This document shows, piece after piece, positions 47,901 to 58,873 of a stretch of DNA of 64,000 nucleotides. Origin of the DNA: Botrytis cinerea B05.10 (Eukaryota > Ascomycota > Leotiomycetes > Helotiales > Sclerotiniaceae); the NCBI RefSeq assembly GCF_000143535.2, contig NC_037317.1:930001-994000 (forward strand), read 5' to 3'. A program made the translations under genes and the position numbers. Each line of letters starts with the position of its first letter. Positions within the stretch are counted from its first letter, which is position 1. Under the pieces are notes generated by a model. The model searched no databases and was not told the origin of the DNA. It worked only from the letters and a program-made list of their open reading frames with translations.

Positions 47901-48052
47901 TGAGTGGTTATGGAATTGACATTTTCGTGGCCGTCGAGTTTAGGAATTGGGTGCGAGTGCAGTTGGGCGCGGAACTCACGACGCTGGAGGTTATCAATGC
48001 AAAGACTTTGGCAGCCTTGGGCGCTGGGGTTGTGACGAAGATTTCTATTTAG
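44921..48052 (+). pseudogene. C-terminal half of a highly reducing polyketide synthase (linker-ER-KR-ACP), heavily mutated
   Basis: Recognisable pieces in order: linker (SAEERVINTVEFPNDSG, 44933 on; GVMRTVRAKEP, 45235), enoylreductase (EVDIYAASLNFK, GLEGGGIIRRLG, SVLIHSAAGCVGIAAIQLCK, GRGVDVVLDSLS, FKDIGDAFRYMRSGNHI), ketoreductase (GGLKGICGSLAMYL, FTMLSSICGVVGQTEQANYS, ARSIDLGVIEDVGY) and an acyl carrier domain (PLSGYGIDIFVAVEFRNW to 48052). In-frame stops lie at 45062 (TAA), 45506 (TAG), 45980 (TAA) and 47672 (TAA). Frameshifts are evident near 46.6 kb and near 46965. The phosphopantetheine Ser of the carrier domain (GID-S-L/F) is Ile at 47921-47923. Several intron positions with proper GT/AG remain. 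The ketosynthase, acyltransferase and dehydratase regions are missing. The piece cannot make a product. Confidence 0.9.
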
Positions 48053-48903
48053 TCATAGTTCCTTTACTGATATGAGCGCTTGCGGAGGCAGGAAATCATG
48101 CATGTTATTGACAAAGACGAGTCCTACGATCAGACATAAGATTGAAATCGGTCTGCTCGTAAATCAAATCGCTTTCACTGCACTTGTAACTTTTCTTGCC
48201 TCGATCTCTTTGATTGTTTCAATAAACAAAAACAATCAATTGACAAGAACAATAGAGCGAAGAACGCAAAGAATCAAAATCTCTCATCCATAGTCTTCCA
48301 TTAGTATTACCCCTGAATCACCTCTCCCTTCCCGAACCCTCAGTCTTCCAGTCTACTCCCCATCACCCAATAGAAATAGGAAAACGCGCAGAAGCCACAT
48401 GAGACTACGAGCCGTGCTGTCTTCCAGAGTGACAAACACCTAGGAGGAAGGGGAGGAGGAGAGTGAAAGACTCTCTTTGAACAGACCGAGTTGTCCTGTA
48501 AGTTCACCCCTACATTTCCTCCCACTTTCCTCCACAATTTCCGCCATCCCAAGAATCGAAACCCAAACAGAAGAAGGAGTCCAAAGAAAAAACTTACCGC
48601 CCGCCCCATCATCTGTCCCCATGATACATCAACACGCAAAGCACCATCCACACAAACTCAGAACCCCCATCCACGTGCATGGTTAAAGGCTTCTACCAGA
48701 AGAGCGAATTATATGCATGCCAACTATTCCAGCCTACACATGCGCGGTCAATGATCCCCAAAATGGCATGGTAGTTTACATACATACACATGAGTATAGA
48801 TATACTCCCCAAAAATGCCAAGTCTCCGAATCCAACAACACCTCTCTCATAAACATCATATCTCTCGCTAAGTTTTCCATCCTCGCCATCCCATCTGCCT
48901 CTC
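48053..48903. other. Intergenic right of the PKS remnant
   Basis: A/C-rich DNA without a supported gene. A 103-codon minus-strand ORF at 48340-48651 is W/G/F-biased and probably chance. Confidence 0.5.
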
Positions 48904-49440
48904 TCATAGTAGCAATCTACAATAATCAATGCACCTACATCCGTCCCCTACCAGGCAATCGCTCGTCTTTTCTCTGCGACAACTCGACCAACGAGATCCC
49001 ATGGCCATGGCACATCCAGCAAGCCACGTCCCCCCTCCCGGCTTTCGAAATCCTCTAAAACGACCAGTCCCTGTAGCCCGGCACCGGTACAAATATGCCA
49101 CAAGATACCACGTCTCTAACATACTAATATCCAGCTCGGGCAATCTAGAATAGTATGACAGGATCCCCAATTCCGATCCGTCGAGCACGGTGCAGTATTC
49201 CAACATCCAGTTCCAATCTCCGAACGCATCGGATTCTGCTGATAGATATCTCCTCAATATCCAGATCCACGGGATTGATATCGCGTCTTCGGAATCGATT
49301 TCCACATAGAGCGCGCGGGGTCGGATTTCTTTGAATGCGTTGCAGTTGCTGTTGATAGATATGACGGGCCGATGAAAAGGTTGCGTGGGATTGTGTTCAT
49401 ATCGATTCTGTTTTTCTTTATAGGATTGACAGGTTTTTCG
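48904..49440 (-). pseudogene. Possible fragment of a 2EXR-like protein
   Basis: One minus-strand frame open for 178 codons reads, after an N-terminal lysine/glutamine-rich part, VISINSNCNAFKEIRPRALY, then VEIDSEDAISIPWIWILRRY, then LPELDISMLETWYLVAYLYR. The order S-R/C..A-F/L-K..P..L-Y-V/F..(E)D.I.IP resembles the middle of fungal 2EXR-domain proteins, a large family of unknown function. No ATG-led N-terminal LP-E-(L/I)-R-x-x-I-W half is found upstream, where the frame closes with TAA at 49441-49443. The C-terminal 40 codons look non-coding. It may be a decayed copy or a coincidence. Confidence 0.3.
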
Positions 49441-51970
49441 TTAGTGGAAGACGTACTTAGGATGTTTTTGCCATTGATCGATCGAGTAGTAGGCGATATT
49501 GTTTGTAATGACAATGGTATCTATACTGAAGACTTTATTGCTGTCTAGAAGAAGCTACCTTTGCAATTCCAATTCCAATTCCAATCCCACTTATATTTCT
49601 TTCATCGACCACTCACCCATTCATTCATCTCAATTACAAAGCTAGAAACCCCATATACTATACTCATATCCACAATTTCAGAGACACCTCCACCCATCAT
49701 TTTCTCCAACTTTAAAAATCACCAGCACACAAATGCCAGCCACTTGTGAGAAAAAAAAAAAAGCTCAAAACATCACACCAATCTCCAGACACAAATTCTC
49801 TCTTACTCCCTACCAGCAAGACCCCACCTCTCTAAACACCTACAAAAAAAATCCTCCTCCTTCGACGACCACCTTCCCATCCCACCGCCCCCTCCTCCCC
49901 AAATAGCAATCCAGACCTCCAGACGAAATCTCACCCAAACCATCTCTAAAGAACAAGCCACCTCGCACCCAAGAGCATCGCGATACGACGAGCCCAAGAC
50001 CGCAGCTTATAATTCTCCCAAGTAACAAGAAGATCCGGATTTGCGAGTTTCAATCGCGCGATGCATATTGCATTGCATCGCAGCGTGGAATGTCTATCTA
50101 TCATGGGAGCACCAATACCAATACCAATACCCAATATCCAATACCACCACACATACACAGAAACAGCAATGAGATATCAAAGGGTACAACGCAGCCTCTG
50201 ATAGATTTTCCAGCCCGTATGAATGTGACGACGTATGGGGACAATCCAGTCAAGTCACTTGTGCTGTGCTTATTGTCGAGAGTAGGGGATGGAAGGATTT
50301 GGATAGGATGTTGTAGAGTAGAGTAGAGTAGAGGGTATGTGTGTTGTTTAACAAGCAGACAAACAAACAAGCACATTTTCCCGGGTGCTCCAGCTAATCC
50401 TTTATTGTATATATATATATATTCTTTAATATGTATAAACAGGAAAGTACTCCTCCAGGAGTGAGTTCAGATTTTTATAGTTAATCGCATCTCGCTCATT
50501 TCGTACTCCATACATCCCATCGAAGAGCAAGGGAAGATTGTGGATTTCAATGTTTATACACAGTGCCCTTTCTCACCCACCAGCTCCTTGATCAGAGTGT
50601 GTATGTAAAGCAAAGATAGAATGGATCGTTCGAATGATTTAGTAAAGTAAAGTAAAGCCATGTTATTATCAACTTATGCTACGATTTACATTACAATCCT
50701 CATAGTATACAAAAAACACGTTTTCAAATTCTATACACTCAACCAAAAGTGGAAGCACGAAATCCTGAAGCTCGTCTCAAAGATCTGATATCGTACATCA
50801 CGTGAAACATCATCACGAGGACATTCTTCGACGCCAATGGTTCACCTGCTACACGCCCCCAACCTTGACGCAACTGTGATTGGTAACACAAGTCTGCACA
50901 CAGCTTAATCATTACGATCAGCCCCCAACAGCACCCAAATGGTAAGCCGACCAGTTCACGAGGACCTTTCGAACCCCAGATTCGCGTACGAATTATAAGT
51001 CGGTCCTAGCCGATCCACGAGATAAGCAATGCGAGGATCTTGGCATGCCAGTACCGACGGGATGGTGAAATGTCTTATCTGCCAATTGCCATCCCTTCAT
51101 GATCCTGTCGAGAGACTGGAGATGCAGACTTCGGCATGTAACCAGAGAGGTTTCTGGTGCGACCCACGAAATGAGCTATCACGTTCTCCTGGGCATACTT
51201 GACCAGCACACCTGGGCAGAAATGCAACGATCGTCGATTTGCACATTATATTTCCGACGAGGCGAGATGCGAAGATGGTTTTTGAAAATGTCATGCTTCT
51301 TCGAGAACAAATGAGGAAGTTCGAACTCTCTTAGTGCCTGGAAAGTGGATCATCTTGAGCGTCTTCTATCCTATCACATCTTATTGATAACAGCATTCCC
51401 TAAGCATACACTTGCAGGAGCCTCTTCAGCTCTTTGGGGTTCTTGGACGGGAAGGTTGAACGTGATATCGTGGGGAAGAAGGGAAAAGTCTGACATGCCA
51501 TTTGTTGTAAGCAGACCATTTTGATTACTTTGATTGCTCTAGGGGGGCTTCAAGGGTAATCCATGGGGAAGTGATTCAGAAAGCTCTGCTGATCCCAACT
51601 TAAGCCTTTTTCAAAAGACCCTTGGTTTTTGCATGTTTGTGGGTTTGTGGGTTTTGTGTCGTGAAGGAAATGAAAGCCATGCGAAGGGTTTGAATTTGGG
51701 AGTTGTGAGGCTATCCTTAGTGGGATTTGGATGAGATGTGGAGAATCTAAAGTTTCCCCGTACAGGATGCCGGAAAATCAGCATCTTTATCCTTGGTACA
51801 CCGGCACTACAAGGGCTGATAAGACTTTCTTAACTACGAGCACGATGTAATACATACAAACAAGGACAAGGAAGGAAAGAAATCCTTCTCAATATTGAAG
51901 GAAAAAAGAAGAAAAAATCTGGCAAGAAAAAAGACCTCGGTCGTCGGGTCGGGAGTCATTGTCGGAAGTC

Positions 51971-52006
51971 ATTGATTGATTGACTGACTGACTGACTGAC
52001 TGACTG
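51971..52006. repeat. (GATT)n/(GACT)n microsatellite
   Basis: Tandem tetranucleotides: about two and a half GATT units followed by six GACT units. Confidence 0.9.
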
Positions 52007-52303
52007 GTTGAATTTCAATTTCGGGTAATTATTTTGTGCCGTCAGAAACTCTTACGCCCAACAGGCGCGACAACCTAACCATGAAAATGATGAAACAAAT
52101 GAAAGATCAGAAAAAATCAACAGAGCGGATCAGTTGACTGACGTGGCCAAAGAGTTTTCTCGTGATAGGGAAGGAGACAATCGAAATGCAGATGAAGGGC
52201 TTTTGATGAAGCATGAAGGATTTCATAGACCCACCGGACCACAGGACCACATTGAATCTGAAAAGAAAAGAAAAAAAAAAAAAAAATAGAAAATTGTCCA
52301 ACG

Positions 52304-52334
52304 CCCAAGAACCCAAGAACCCAAGAACCCAAGA
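52304..52334. repeat. Tandem CCCAAGAA repeat
   Basis: About four copies of an 8-bp unit directly after an A-rich tract (52259-52294). Confidence 0.85.
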
Positions 52335-52637
52335 CGCGCCAATGTAAGTCACCAATGTATCAACGCACATTGTACATTGTACATGATGTTCCCAGGTAGG
52401 TATCCATCGGCAATTTCGTTGTTGAGGAAACACAGCATTCAATTCCACTTCAGCTCATACAACAGGAAGGTGGATATAGGGCGAGATTGACTCCTTCTCT
52501 TTCTGCGTATTCTGTACCGTAGTGCAGCAGGAAGTACAGTAGTGAGAAGGCAGTTGATAGGACAATAAATGGCTGGGTACAAACACCGATGCAACAGGAT
52601 GAATGAACACCTCCAAAGTGGCTACAGGCTGAGCTTG

Positions 52638-52672
52638 GATTGAGATTGAGATTGAGATTGAGATTGAGATTG
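52638..52672. repeat. (GATTGA)n hexanucleotide microsatellite
   Basis: Nearly six perfect 6-bp units. Confidence 0.9.
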
Positions 52673-53860
52673 AACAGATTCATACACATATACATATCCA
52701 CATCCACATCCACACCCATATCCATTATGCACATCCGCCTCCAAGTGATGTATCCGGACTTCCGGCTAAGCTCGTGAATGTAATATCACATACCTCGTAG
52801 CGCGCACCTATCTATAGGAGTAGCGAGAGAGGCGGCAGCATGCGAAGTCCAAACCAAGTACGTACCTAGGTCACATAACTCTGCACTCTCTGAATGCATG
52901 GATGAGTCGAGTTGAGCTGGAGAGGAAGAAGGCGATGATGATGAAGATGGTGACTGTCCCACGAGAAGGCCGTCTTATCACACACAGCAAGACGAACAAC
53001 TCAACAGCGACACGCAATGGCAAACAACGATATAATTGATCATGTGATTTCAAATAGGACGACGATGCTGATAATGATGATGATGATGATTCAGTTCTTA
53101 GGCGAATGTAGGAAAGTATAATAAATTGGCAGATACAGAACTCCATAACCGTTGAAGAAAAATCACCACATTAGGAAAAAGACGTGTGTGGATGGTGAGT
53201 AAGCTGTGATGGACACAGATCCAGCTGATACACCCACCGTACAGACATTATCTTGATTCTCCACACACCAGAACAAAACAGCATCATCGTCCTTTCACCT
53301 CATCCTGGCACAGTCATAAGCTACGGTCCCTTCGTAAGCCTTCTCGAAGGACGTTCCTCACGGCGATCAAGGATGTATGAATGGATGGATGGGTGGAACA
53401 AGAATGGATCAGGGTCGCGTTTTTGCATCTTATCCGAAGCATTATGCTTGTGTATGTGATACGGGAGAGAACCAGATACAATGCTCGTACAGAGAGAGCC
53501 ATGTGTTGACAATTCATTGCTTCACATATAGACAGGCAGAGAGTTCTTACTCGGGCATGTATGTACACACATCTACACACCAGTATCTCGGATGCATTTC
53601 CATGATTTAACTTTCCAATCGAATCCATTCTGTCCAATCTCCTTGGCTTGGACTGATTCCAAGCCTTGAATTGGGTAGATCCGTTGACAACAATTGACGT
53701 ACTTCTGCACTTGAATCGTTTCTCACTGCCCAAAAGCTTATCCGATCTGCATGCTAGTGGCCATTCGACAGTAAACACTTCTCTTAGTTATTACTCCAGG
53801 TTTCCCTTCTTCTCGGAGCTGGTGCCAATTCTCATTAGAGTCATCAGTCAAACCAGTCTG

Positions 53861-53940
53861 TCAATCAATCAATCAGTCAATCAATCAGTCAATCAATCAG
53901 TCAATCAATCAGTCAATCAATCAATCAATCAATCGGTCAA
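53861..53940. repeat. Compound (CAAT)/(CAGT) tetranucleotide repeat
   Basis: 80 bp of TCAA/TCAG units with a regular higher-order 12-bp period (two TCAA then one TCAG), ending in perfect TCAA units. Confidence 0.9.
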
Positions 53941-54513
53941 ATCAAGTCAAGTCTGCTTCGTACTTCTCCCTCGGGATCTCAAAGTGGTCAAGTAGATTCA
54001 TTATTTAGCATCGCTTATCTCCTCCTCTCCTCTCCTCTCTTCCTGCCGTCCTGCCTCCTCTCCTTCCTAGCTTATCTTTTAATAAGGCTATCGGCCCCCT
54101 CCTCCAAAGTCATTCTTGCCAAATTACGGCCGTCCGGTATCTTAGCCTTCATTTAAAGTACCTAGATAGGTACCTAGTGATTCACTGCAAATCAGCTGAA
54201 CGCGCTCTCTCGCGCTCGCTCTTGACTTGTGCTTAATAAACATACATACATTCCTCTTCCGACCTCTGCTCATTCTCCCCTGCTGTCATCGCACGACAAC
54301 TCTTCACACAGCTTTGGAAATATCACAAGATCGAGTGCAATACACTCCCCCTTCTATCAAAGCGACCATATACTGCTGTCCCTTCACTTGGTGTTATCAT
54401 ACCGACATCCACACCCGACCGTTATCCGACACTCGTATCATGATAAGCTCTTGAATCACTGTACAATCCGAGTGCTGTGATCATTGACCTCCAGTCTCGT
54501 CCATTTGGAAATT

Positions 54514-54606
54514 ATGCAAAGCAGCTCGATATCTCTTCTGATAAGTTTTGTTAAATTATTTTCTATCCCGAATTCTTTCTACTTTTGCAAGAACGAATCC
54601 CGTTGA
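54514..54606 (+). promoter_or_regulatory. Upstream ORF (30 codons) before the 54705 gene
   Basis: ATG 54514 to TGA 54604-54606, ending 98 nt before the main ATG. A second minimal uORF (ATG CGG TAA, 54671-54679) follows 25 nt before the main start. If the leader reaches this far, both would lower or regulate translation. The transcript start is unknown. Confidence 0.4.
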
Positions 54607-54704
54607 AGGTATTATTCAAATCCCCGACAGATTGGGTTTCTATCAAGTAATAAATACACACAACTGGTTTATGCGGTAACTCTCAGGGCACGCGAGCAAA
54701 CAAG

Positions 54705-56192
54705 ATGCCTACCTCATTCTCATTATTCACAACACAAAAGCCGAAGCCCAAACCTACCACTTCCACTTCCACTTCCACTTCAACCTCAACCTCAACCTCT
54801 TCTTCTCCCAACCCAAATTCCGATTTCAGTTATGAACAAACCTCAGATATCATGCCAAAGTCAACTTCCGGTACTGAGGTTACGACCACTTTCACTTCTT
54901 CGCCAGTGGTGATTCCCACGAGAAGTCACCACGATAGTTTCAAAAATGGTTTGGGATTTGAGCCAAGGAAGGATCGTCGTCAAACCACCAAAAATCACTC
55001 TGTGCGATCGAGTCGTCGCCCTTACGATGCCCATTCGCCGGATGCCATTCCCCCCTCGGTCGCTGCCTTGCTGGCGATTACAGCCATTCCGCCTCCCAGA
55101 TCAAACAGGAGTGCTCGCACACATGGTACGTCGAGACAAAGATTGACGGTAGACGCTATATTAAAACATACTGCTGTGTCGGAGAAAGAACTCAGTATAA
55201 CATTTGGTATGAGTCCCATGGAATTATTGTTGAGCCCTCCAGAAGAAATCGATTCGACCGATTGTTACAGTTCGGAGAATGGTCCGGGATCAGTCATGTC
55301 AAGCAGGACTACATCGAGCGAGTCTGTACCATCTTTGGATGATGCTTCCCTTAGTGATGCATCAACTCCGCCAAGTTCAATAATGACACCGAGTTCAAGA
55401 GGGAGGAGGTCTTTACCAACCAGGAGATACCAACCAACATTTGCGGGCGAGGATACTCTGCACGACCATCCTTTATCAGATGTCGATGTTGAAGAGCTCG
55501 ACTTTAGAGTCTTCCAAAGACCATCGGATTTACCCAAGGACCAACAAGATACGACCGGCGTCGAACCCCCACGCCGCAAGTCCGCGTTCAAATCGAACTT
55601 AACTGCATCACTGCGTGCTTTGAGGTCTGCGGCAAAATCATTCTCGAGTCTCACAACACCTATGATTACGCCTGATGATTTTCTTACAAGATCCATCATG
55701 TCAATTGACCCGAAGGTCCCATTTACGGATGAAAGGATGCCACCTCTCCTGGTCGATGCACCCACCCCAGCACTGCGTCGGTATCTCAACCCCACAACAA
55801 ATGCTCCCACGGATGCTCATGTGCCAACATCTCTTACCCAAACAATGAGTGCTACACAATGCACAGCATCTATCCAAATGCAAACATACAAGGTTTCCAA
55901 GTCTCCAAAAGGCACTCCACCAGCCGAACTCAATAGGCGCAGACAAGGAAATTCCGAGGAAGCCTTTGCCGAGGTCGCGACCGGACCAGTTGCACGTCAA
56001 CGCGACATGAGGGAGAACAGTGATTTTATTCGGATTGCAGTTATGGAAATGGCCATGAGAAAAAATGGAAAGTTGGACGACCGCAAACCAGGAAGAGCAA
56101 GATGGGCTTTACCACCCAGGCAAGCATCCAGCAAACCTTACGAAATTGGAAATGATGGAGTTCCTCTTCGATGGACTGCAATCACTTATTAA
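54705..56192 (+). CDS. Conserved-looking fungal protein of unknown function, 495 aa, largely disordered
   Basis: Intronless frame from ATG 54705. Residues 17-36 are a Thr-Ser run encoded by an (ACTTCC)-type microsatellite (about 54757-54805). Two parts look constrained: residues about 108-170, with YDAHSPDAIPPSVAALLAIT, IPPPRSNRSAR and SEKELSITFGMSPMELLLSP, and the C-terminus (about 440-495), with RENSDFIRIAVMEMAMRKNG, RARWALPPRQ and NDGVPLRWTAITY. Between them lie Ser/Pro-rich stretches with many S/T-P sites. No signal peptide, membrane segment or catalytic motif. The C-terminal block resembles one I associate with uncharacterised ascomycete proteins, but I cannot name a family. Two upstream ORFs lie in the probable leader. 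Confidence 0.8.
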   Translation: MPTSFSLFTTQKPKPKPTTSTSTSTSTSTSTSSSPNPNSDFSYEQTSDIMPKSTSGTEVTTTFTSSPVVIPTRSHHDSFKNGLGFEPRKDRRQTTKNHSVRSSRRPYDAHSPDAIPPSVAALLAITAIPPPRSNRSARTHGTSRQRLTVDAILKHTAVSEKELSITFGMSPMELLLSPPEEIDSTDCYSSENGPGSVMSSRTTSSESVPSLDDASLSDASTPPSSIMTPSSRGRRSLPTRRYQPTFAGEDTLHDHPLSDVDVEELDFRVFQRPSDLPKDQQDTTGVEPPRRKSAFKSNLTASLRALRSAAKSFSSLTTPMITPDDFLTRSIMSIDPKVPFTDERMPPLLVDAPTPALRRYLNPTTNAPTDAHVPTSLTQTMSATQCTASIQMQTYKVSKSPKGTPPAELNRRRQGNSEEAFAEVATGPVARQRDMRENSDFIRIAVMEMAMRKNGKLDDRKPGRARWALPPRQASSKPYEIGNDGVPLRWTAITY

Positions 56193-57938
56193 ACAGAATT
56201 AGATATTCACATCATTGCACATCTACCTCGCACAATGTATGCGACACCTTCCCCGACAAGATTTGGCTTCTCAGGACCTTATTATTCAGTGGCACTGGAC
56301 TGGTACAAAATCAATGATTCATGGTTTCCGACCGACGGATCTCAAGCGGTATTACGCTTCAATACCGGACACACCTCTTTTCATATACCGAGCTCCGACC
56401 TTCTAGAACCACACTAGTCCCACATGTTCGGATTCCCCCGATCGGTCTATGGGTGGGTGTGTCCCCATCGATTTATTCAATTTATCCACTTCTACCCTGG
56501 AGCACGAAAAAAGGCTGTTCGCACGATGACACATGAAATCTTGGGTGTTTTGCTTTCGATTGAAAATTTTATCAGTCGGTAGAGGAATTCCGACTACAAA
56601 ATTTTACTTGGCATTGTGATAGATTGGCTCTTACGCATTATATTACATACCTGGTTAATCAATCCAATAGCAGCTTTTGGTTTGAAATTTCCCTGGAAGG
56701 ACTGTCAGGTCGATGGTTGCATATGGCTGTCGAATGTCGTGTGTATAGACTGGACTTGGAGATTCTCCAGCATGGCATGGCATCGTGAAGAAAGCCAGGT
56801 TCGAGCAGATCTTTCACAAAACGCAAGAAAAAAAATGGAATTGGAATGGCGGGTAAAGTCGGAGTGGTCTGATGATTCTTTGGGCAGGAGGTTAATAACC
56901 CTAGTGATGAGGAGATGGGAATTCTCGAAATCCAGCTGTGCAGGCGGAAATGCAGGTCCAAAAGACAAGGACCCACCACTATTATCTCATCCCACATGCG
57001 AGAATGAAACTTGTTATGCACCTAGGGTCCGAAGGCGTGGTTCTGCATACCAATTACGAAACATAAATGCGAGTGTTAATTAGCGGTGGCGGATGAATAA
57101 CTTTCATTTTACGACTGATTTTTTTTTATGAATACATTGGAGGAGTTTGGGATTTGAACTTTTCATACATTGCGCAGCGATAGCGAGTGAGCGGGTTAAA
57201 GGAGTTTTCTTTAGAAACGGCTCGTCCAACACGACATCGGTTGTTTTATTACTTTTCTTTCAACATTGGAGTTATGTGGATTGGGGTTTCAGATGAGGGA
57301 TGGATGGATGGATGGTTAGGGCATTGGGACGAGGTTGACATTATACTGGCTGGGAATTTTCCGATACCTACCCTGGGTGGAATGGGAGGAAATAGAATAT
57401 AAGAATATGAAGAGAGATTAAAGATACAAACCACACTTCTTGGGTATTTTCGTGATGATCATGCTAGCTCAATATTGAGATTGGTTGTGAATGAATGGAT
57501 GGATGCATGGATACATGGATGCATGATATGCGTGAAGAAAGAATGGTTGAAGTGATATAACTGTTCCAGGAATCCGTTTGATTGTGATGGTTCTTGAAAG
57601 TTTGTAATGAAAATCATTTTTGGTAGGTATCTGAAGAGACTGGATGTGAATTTGATGAAATGCTCCATCTCTATCAAATCATGGATATATAATCAAAAAT
57701 ACGGACCAGTAAGTAATATATAGAAGAAGATTAGGTGAGATGTACACCAGAGTGAACTTAATAACCAATATCAAACGTTCCCCGATAATGTACAGAGTTA
57801 TAACAAAATTGACAGATGGATGGATCCAGAATATGTAGAAGTCATTTTTGAGTTGTTATTGTTATGATATGGAAATGTCTTTTTTTTTTTTTTTTCCCCT
57901 TCCTTTTTCTCATAGGGCTGGATTGGATTGGTGAGGAA

Positions 57939-57963
57939 TGGAAGGAAGGAAGGAAGGAAGGAA
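57939..57963. repeat. (GGAA)n microsatellite
   Basis: About six GGAA units, preceded at 57880-57896 by a T17 run. Confidence 0.85.
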
Positions 57964-58049
57964 TGGAACACCAGAAGTCTCTCTTTCAATCTGCCACCGT
58001 TATTAATCTATTTTTAGGCTTGGCTGGTTGCTGGGCTTAGAGTATTGTT

Positions 58050-58073
58050 TTATTATTATTATTATTATTATTA
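58050..58073. repeat. (TTA)n microsatellite
   Basis: About eight perfect trinucleotide units. Confidence 0.9.
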
Positions 58074-58218
58074 GGGTGTGTTGTTTCCATGCTACTTTAC
58101 TTACTACAATGCGCCATGCCTTCCTAGCTTTAGCACCTGGAACCAATGATGATTACCTAGCTGCAAACGTGGAGGGAAGAAAGTTTATTTATTAATCTCT
58201 AGATTTGATTTCGTAGCA

Positions 58219-58262
58219 GAGGAGAGGAGAGGAGAGGAGAGGAGAGGAGAGGAGAGGAGAGG
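58219..58262. repeat. (GGAGA)n pentanucleotide repeat
   Basis: About nine perfect GAGGA units; a (GTGC)n run follows at 58271-58294. Confidence 0.9.
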
Positions 58263-58700
58263 TTGCATGTGTGCGTGCGTGCGTGCGTGCGTGCATGAGA
58301 ACTTTTAGACGTGAGGTTAATAATAATACATGCATTTTGGAAAGTTTATTGCGACGGTGGTTGATTGTTTGATTGTTTGAACATTTGAACATTTGATTAT
58401 GAGGAGGGTTGGCCGTGTTCACTCGGTTGGCTTGGGGGTTTTGTTAAAGGGAGACTATTAACAGTTTGGATTGAGGGTAATAATCAGTGTAAGGTACTGA
58501 TTGATTGATTGATTGATGGGTGTGGAATTGATGGAATCTTCGGTTTGACATGTATGTCTCATAAGCAATGATCTTATGACGGACGGGATTATCAAAAGAC
58601 TCCACTCTCCTGCGAATACTCCAATCGATACGAGTACCTTACATATCTCTTCCTGCCTGCATACCTAATTATCTCAATTACCAGATTGATTGTGAGATTC

Positions 58701-58805
58701 ATGAAATCTGAGCTGCGAATTACTGGAACCAAAGTATCCGTCCCCATGATCTCGACATTTCAATTCTCTGCGTCGCGCGCTTTACGAATGAAGGGTGCGC
58801 TCTAG
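58701..58805 (+). promoter_or_regulatory. Upstream ORF (34 codons) before the Irs4-like gene
   Basis: ATG 58701 to TAG 58803-58805, 68 nt before the main ATG at 58874 and in a different frame. If it is in the transcript it could limit translation of the main ORF. No sequence feature shows that the peptide matters. Confidence 0.35.
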
Positions 58806-58873
58806 CACGGTGCTGGATTGCATTGCGTAGGATAGGAGAGGATATTAGTGGATAGTTCGCAGTTACTGGTACA

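Larger units (their letters stand above)
49441..54704. other. Large gene-poor region (5.3 kb)
   Basis: No ORF in this stretch has a recognisable domain, homogeneous codon use or splice support. It contains simple repeats (listed separately), C/T-rich tracts at 49560-49900 and 54010-54070, a (TA)n at 50406-50421 and GTAGA repeats at 50313-50331. The right-hand end must include the promoter and probably a long leader of the 54705 gene, with two upstream ORFs. No tRNA or rRNA recognised. Confidence 0.55.
56193..58873. other. Intergenic, 2.7 kb, rich in simple repeats
   Basis: 3' flank of the 54705 gene and upstream region of the Irs4-like gene. ORFs of up to 155 codons (56616-57083) have no domain and biased composition. 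It contains several microsatellites listed separately, and a 34-codon upstream ORF (58701-58805) before the EH-domain gene. Confidence 0.55.

Noticed and set aside
48340..48651. 103-codon minus-strand ORF with a hydrophobic patch
   Set aside because: Composition follows a GT-rich strand; no recognisable family and no conserved pattern.
53314..53778. 154-codon minus-strand ORF
   Set aside because: No domain, Cys/Arg/Ser scatter typical of non-coding DNA, no splice or promoter support.
56616..57083. 155-codon plus-strand ORF with a Trp-rich start
   Set aside because: No domain, and an opposite-strand ORF of similar length; likely 3' flank of the 54705 gene.
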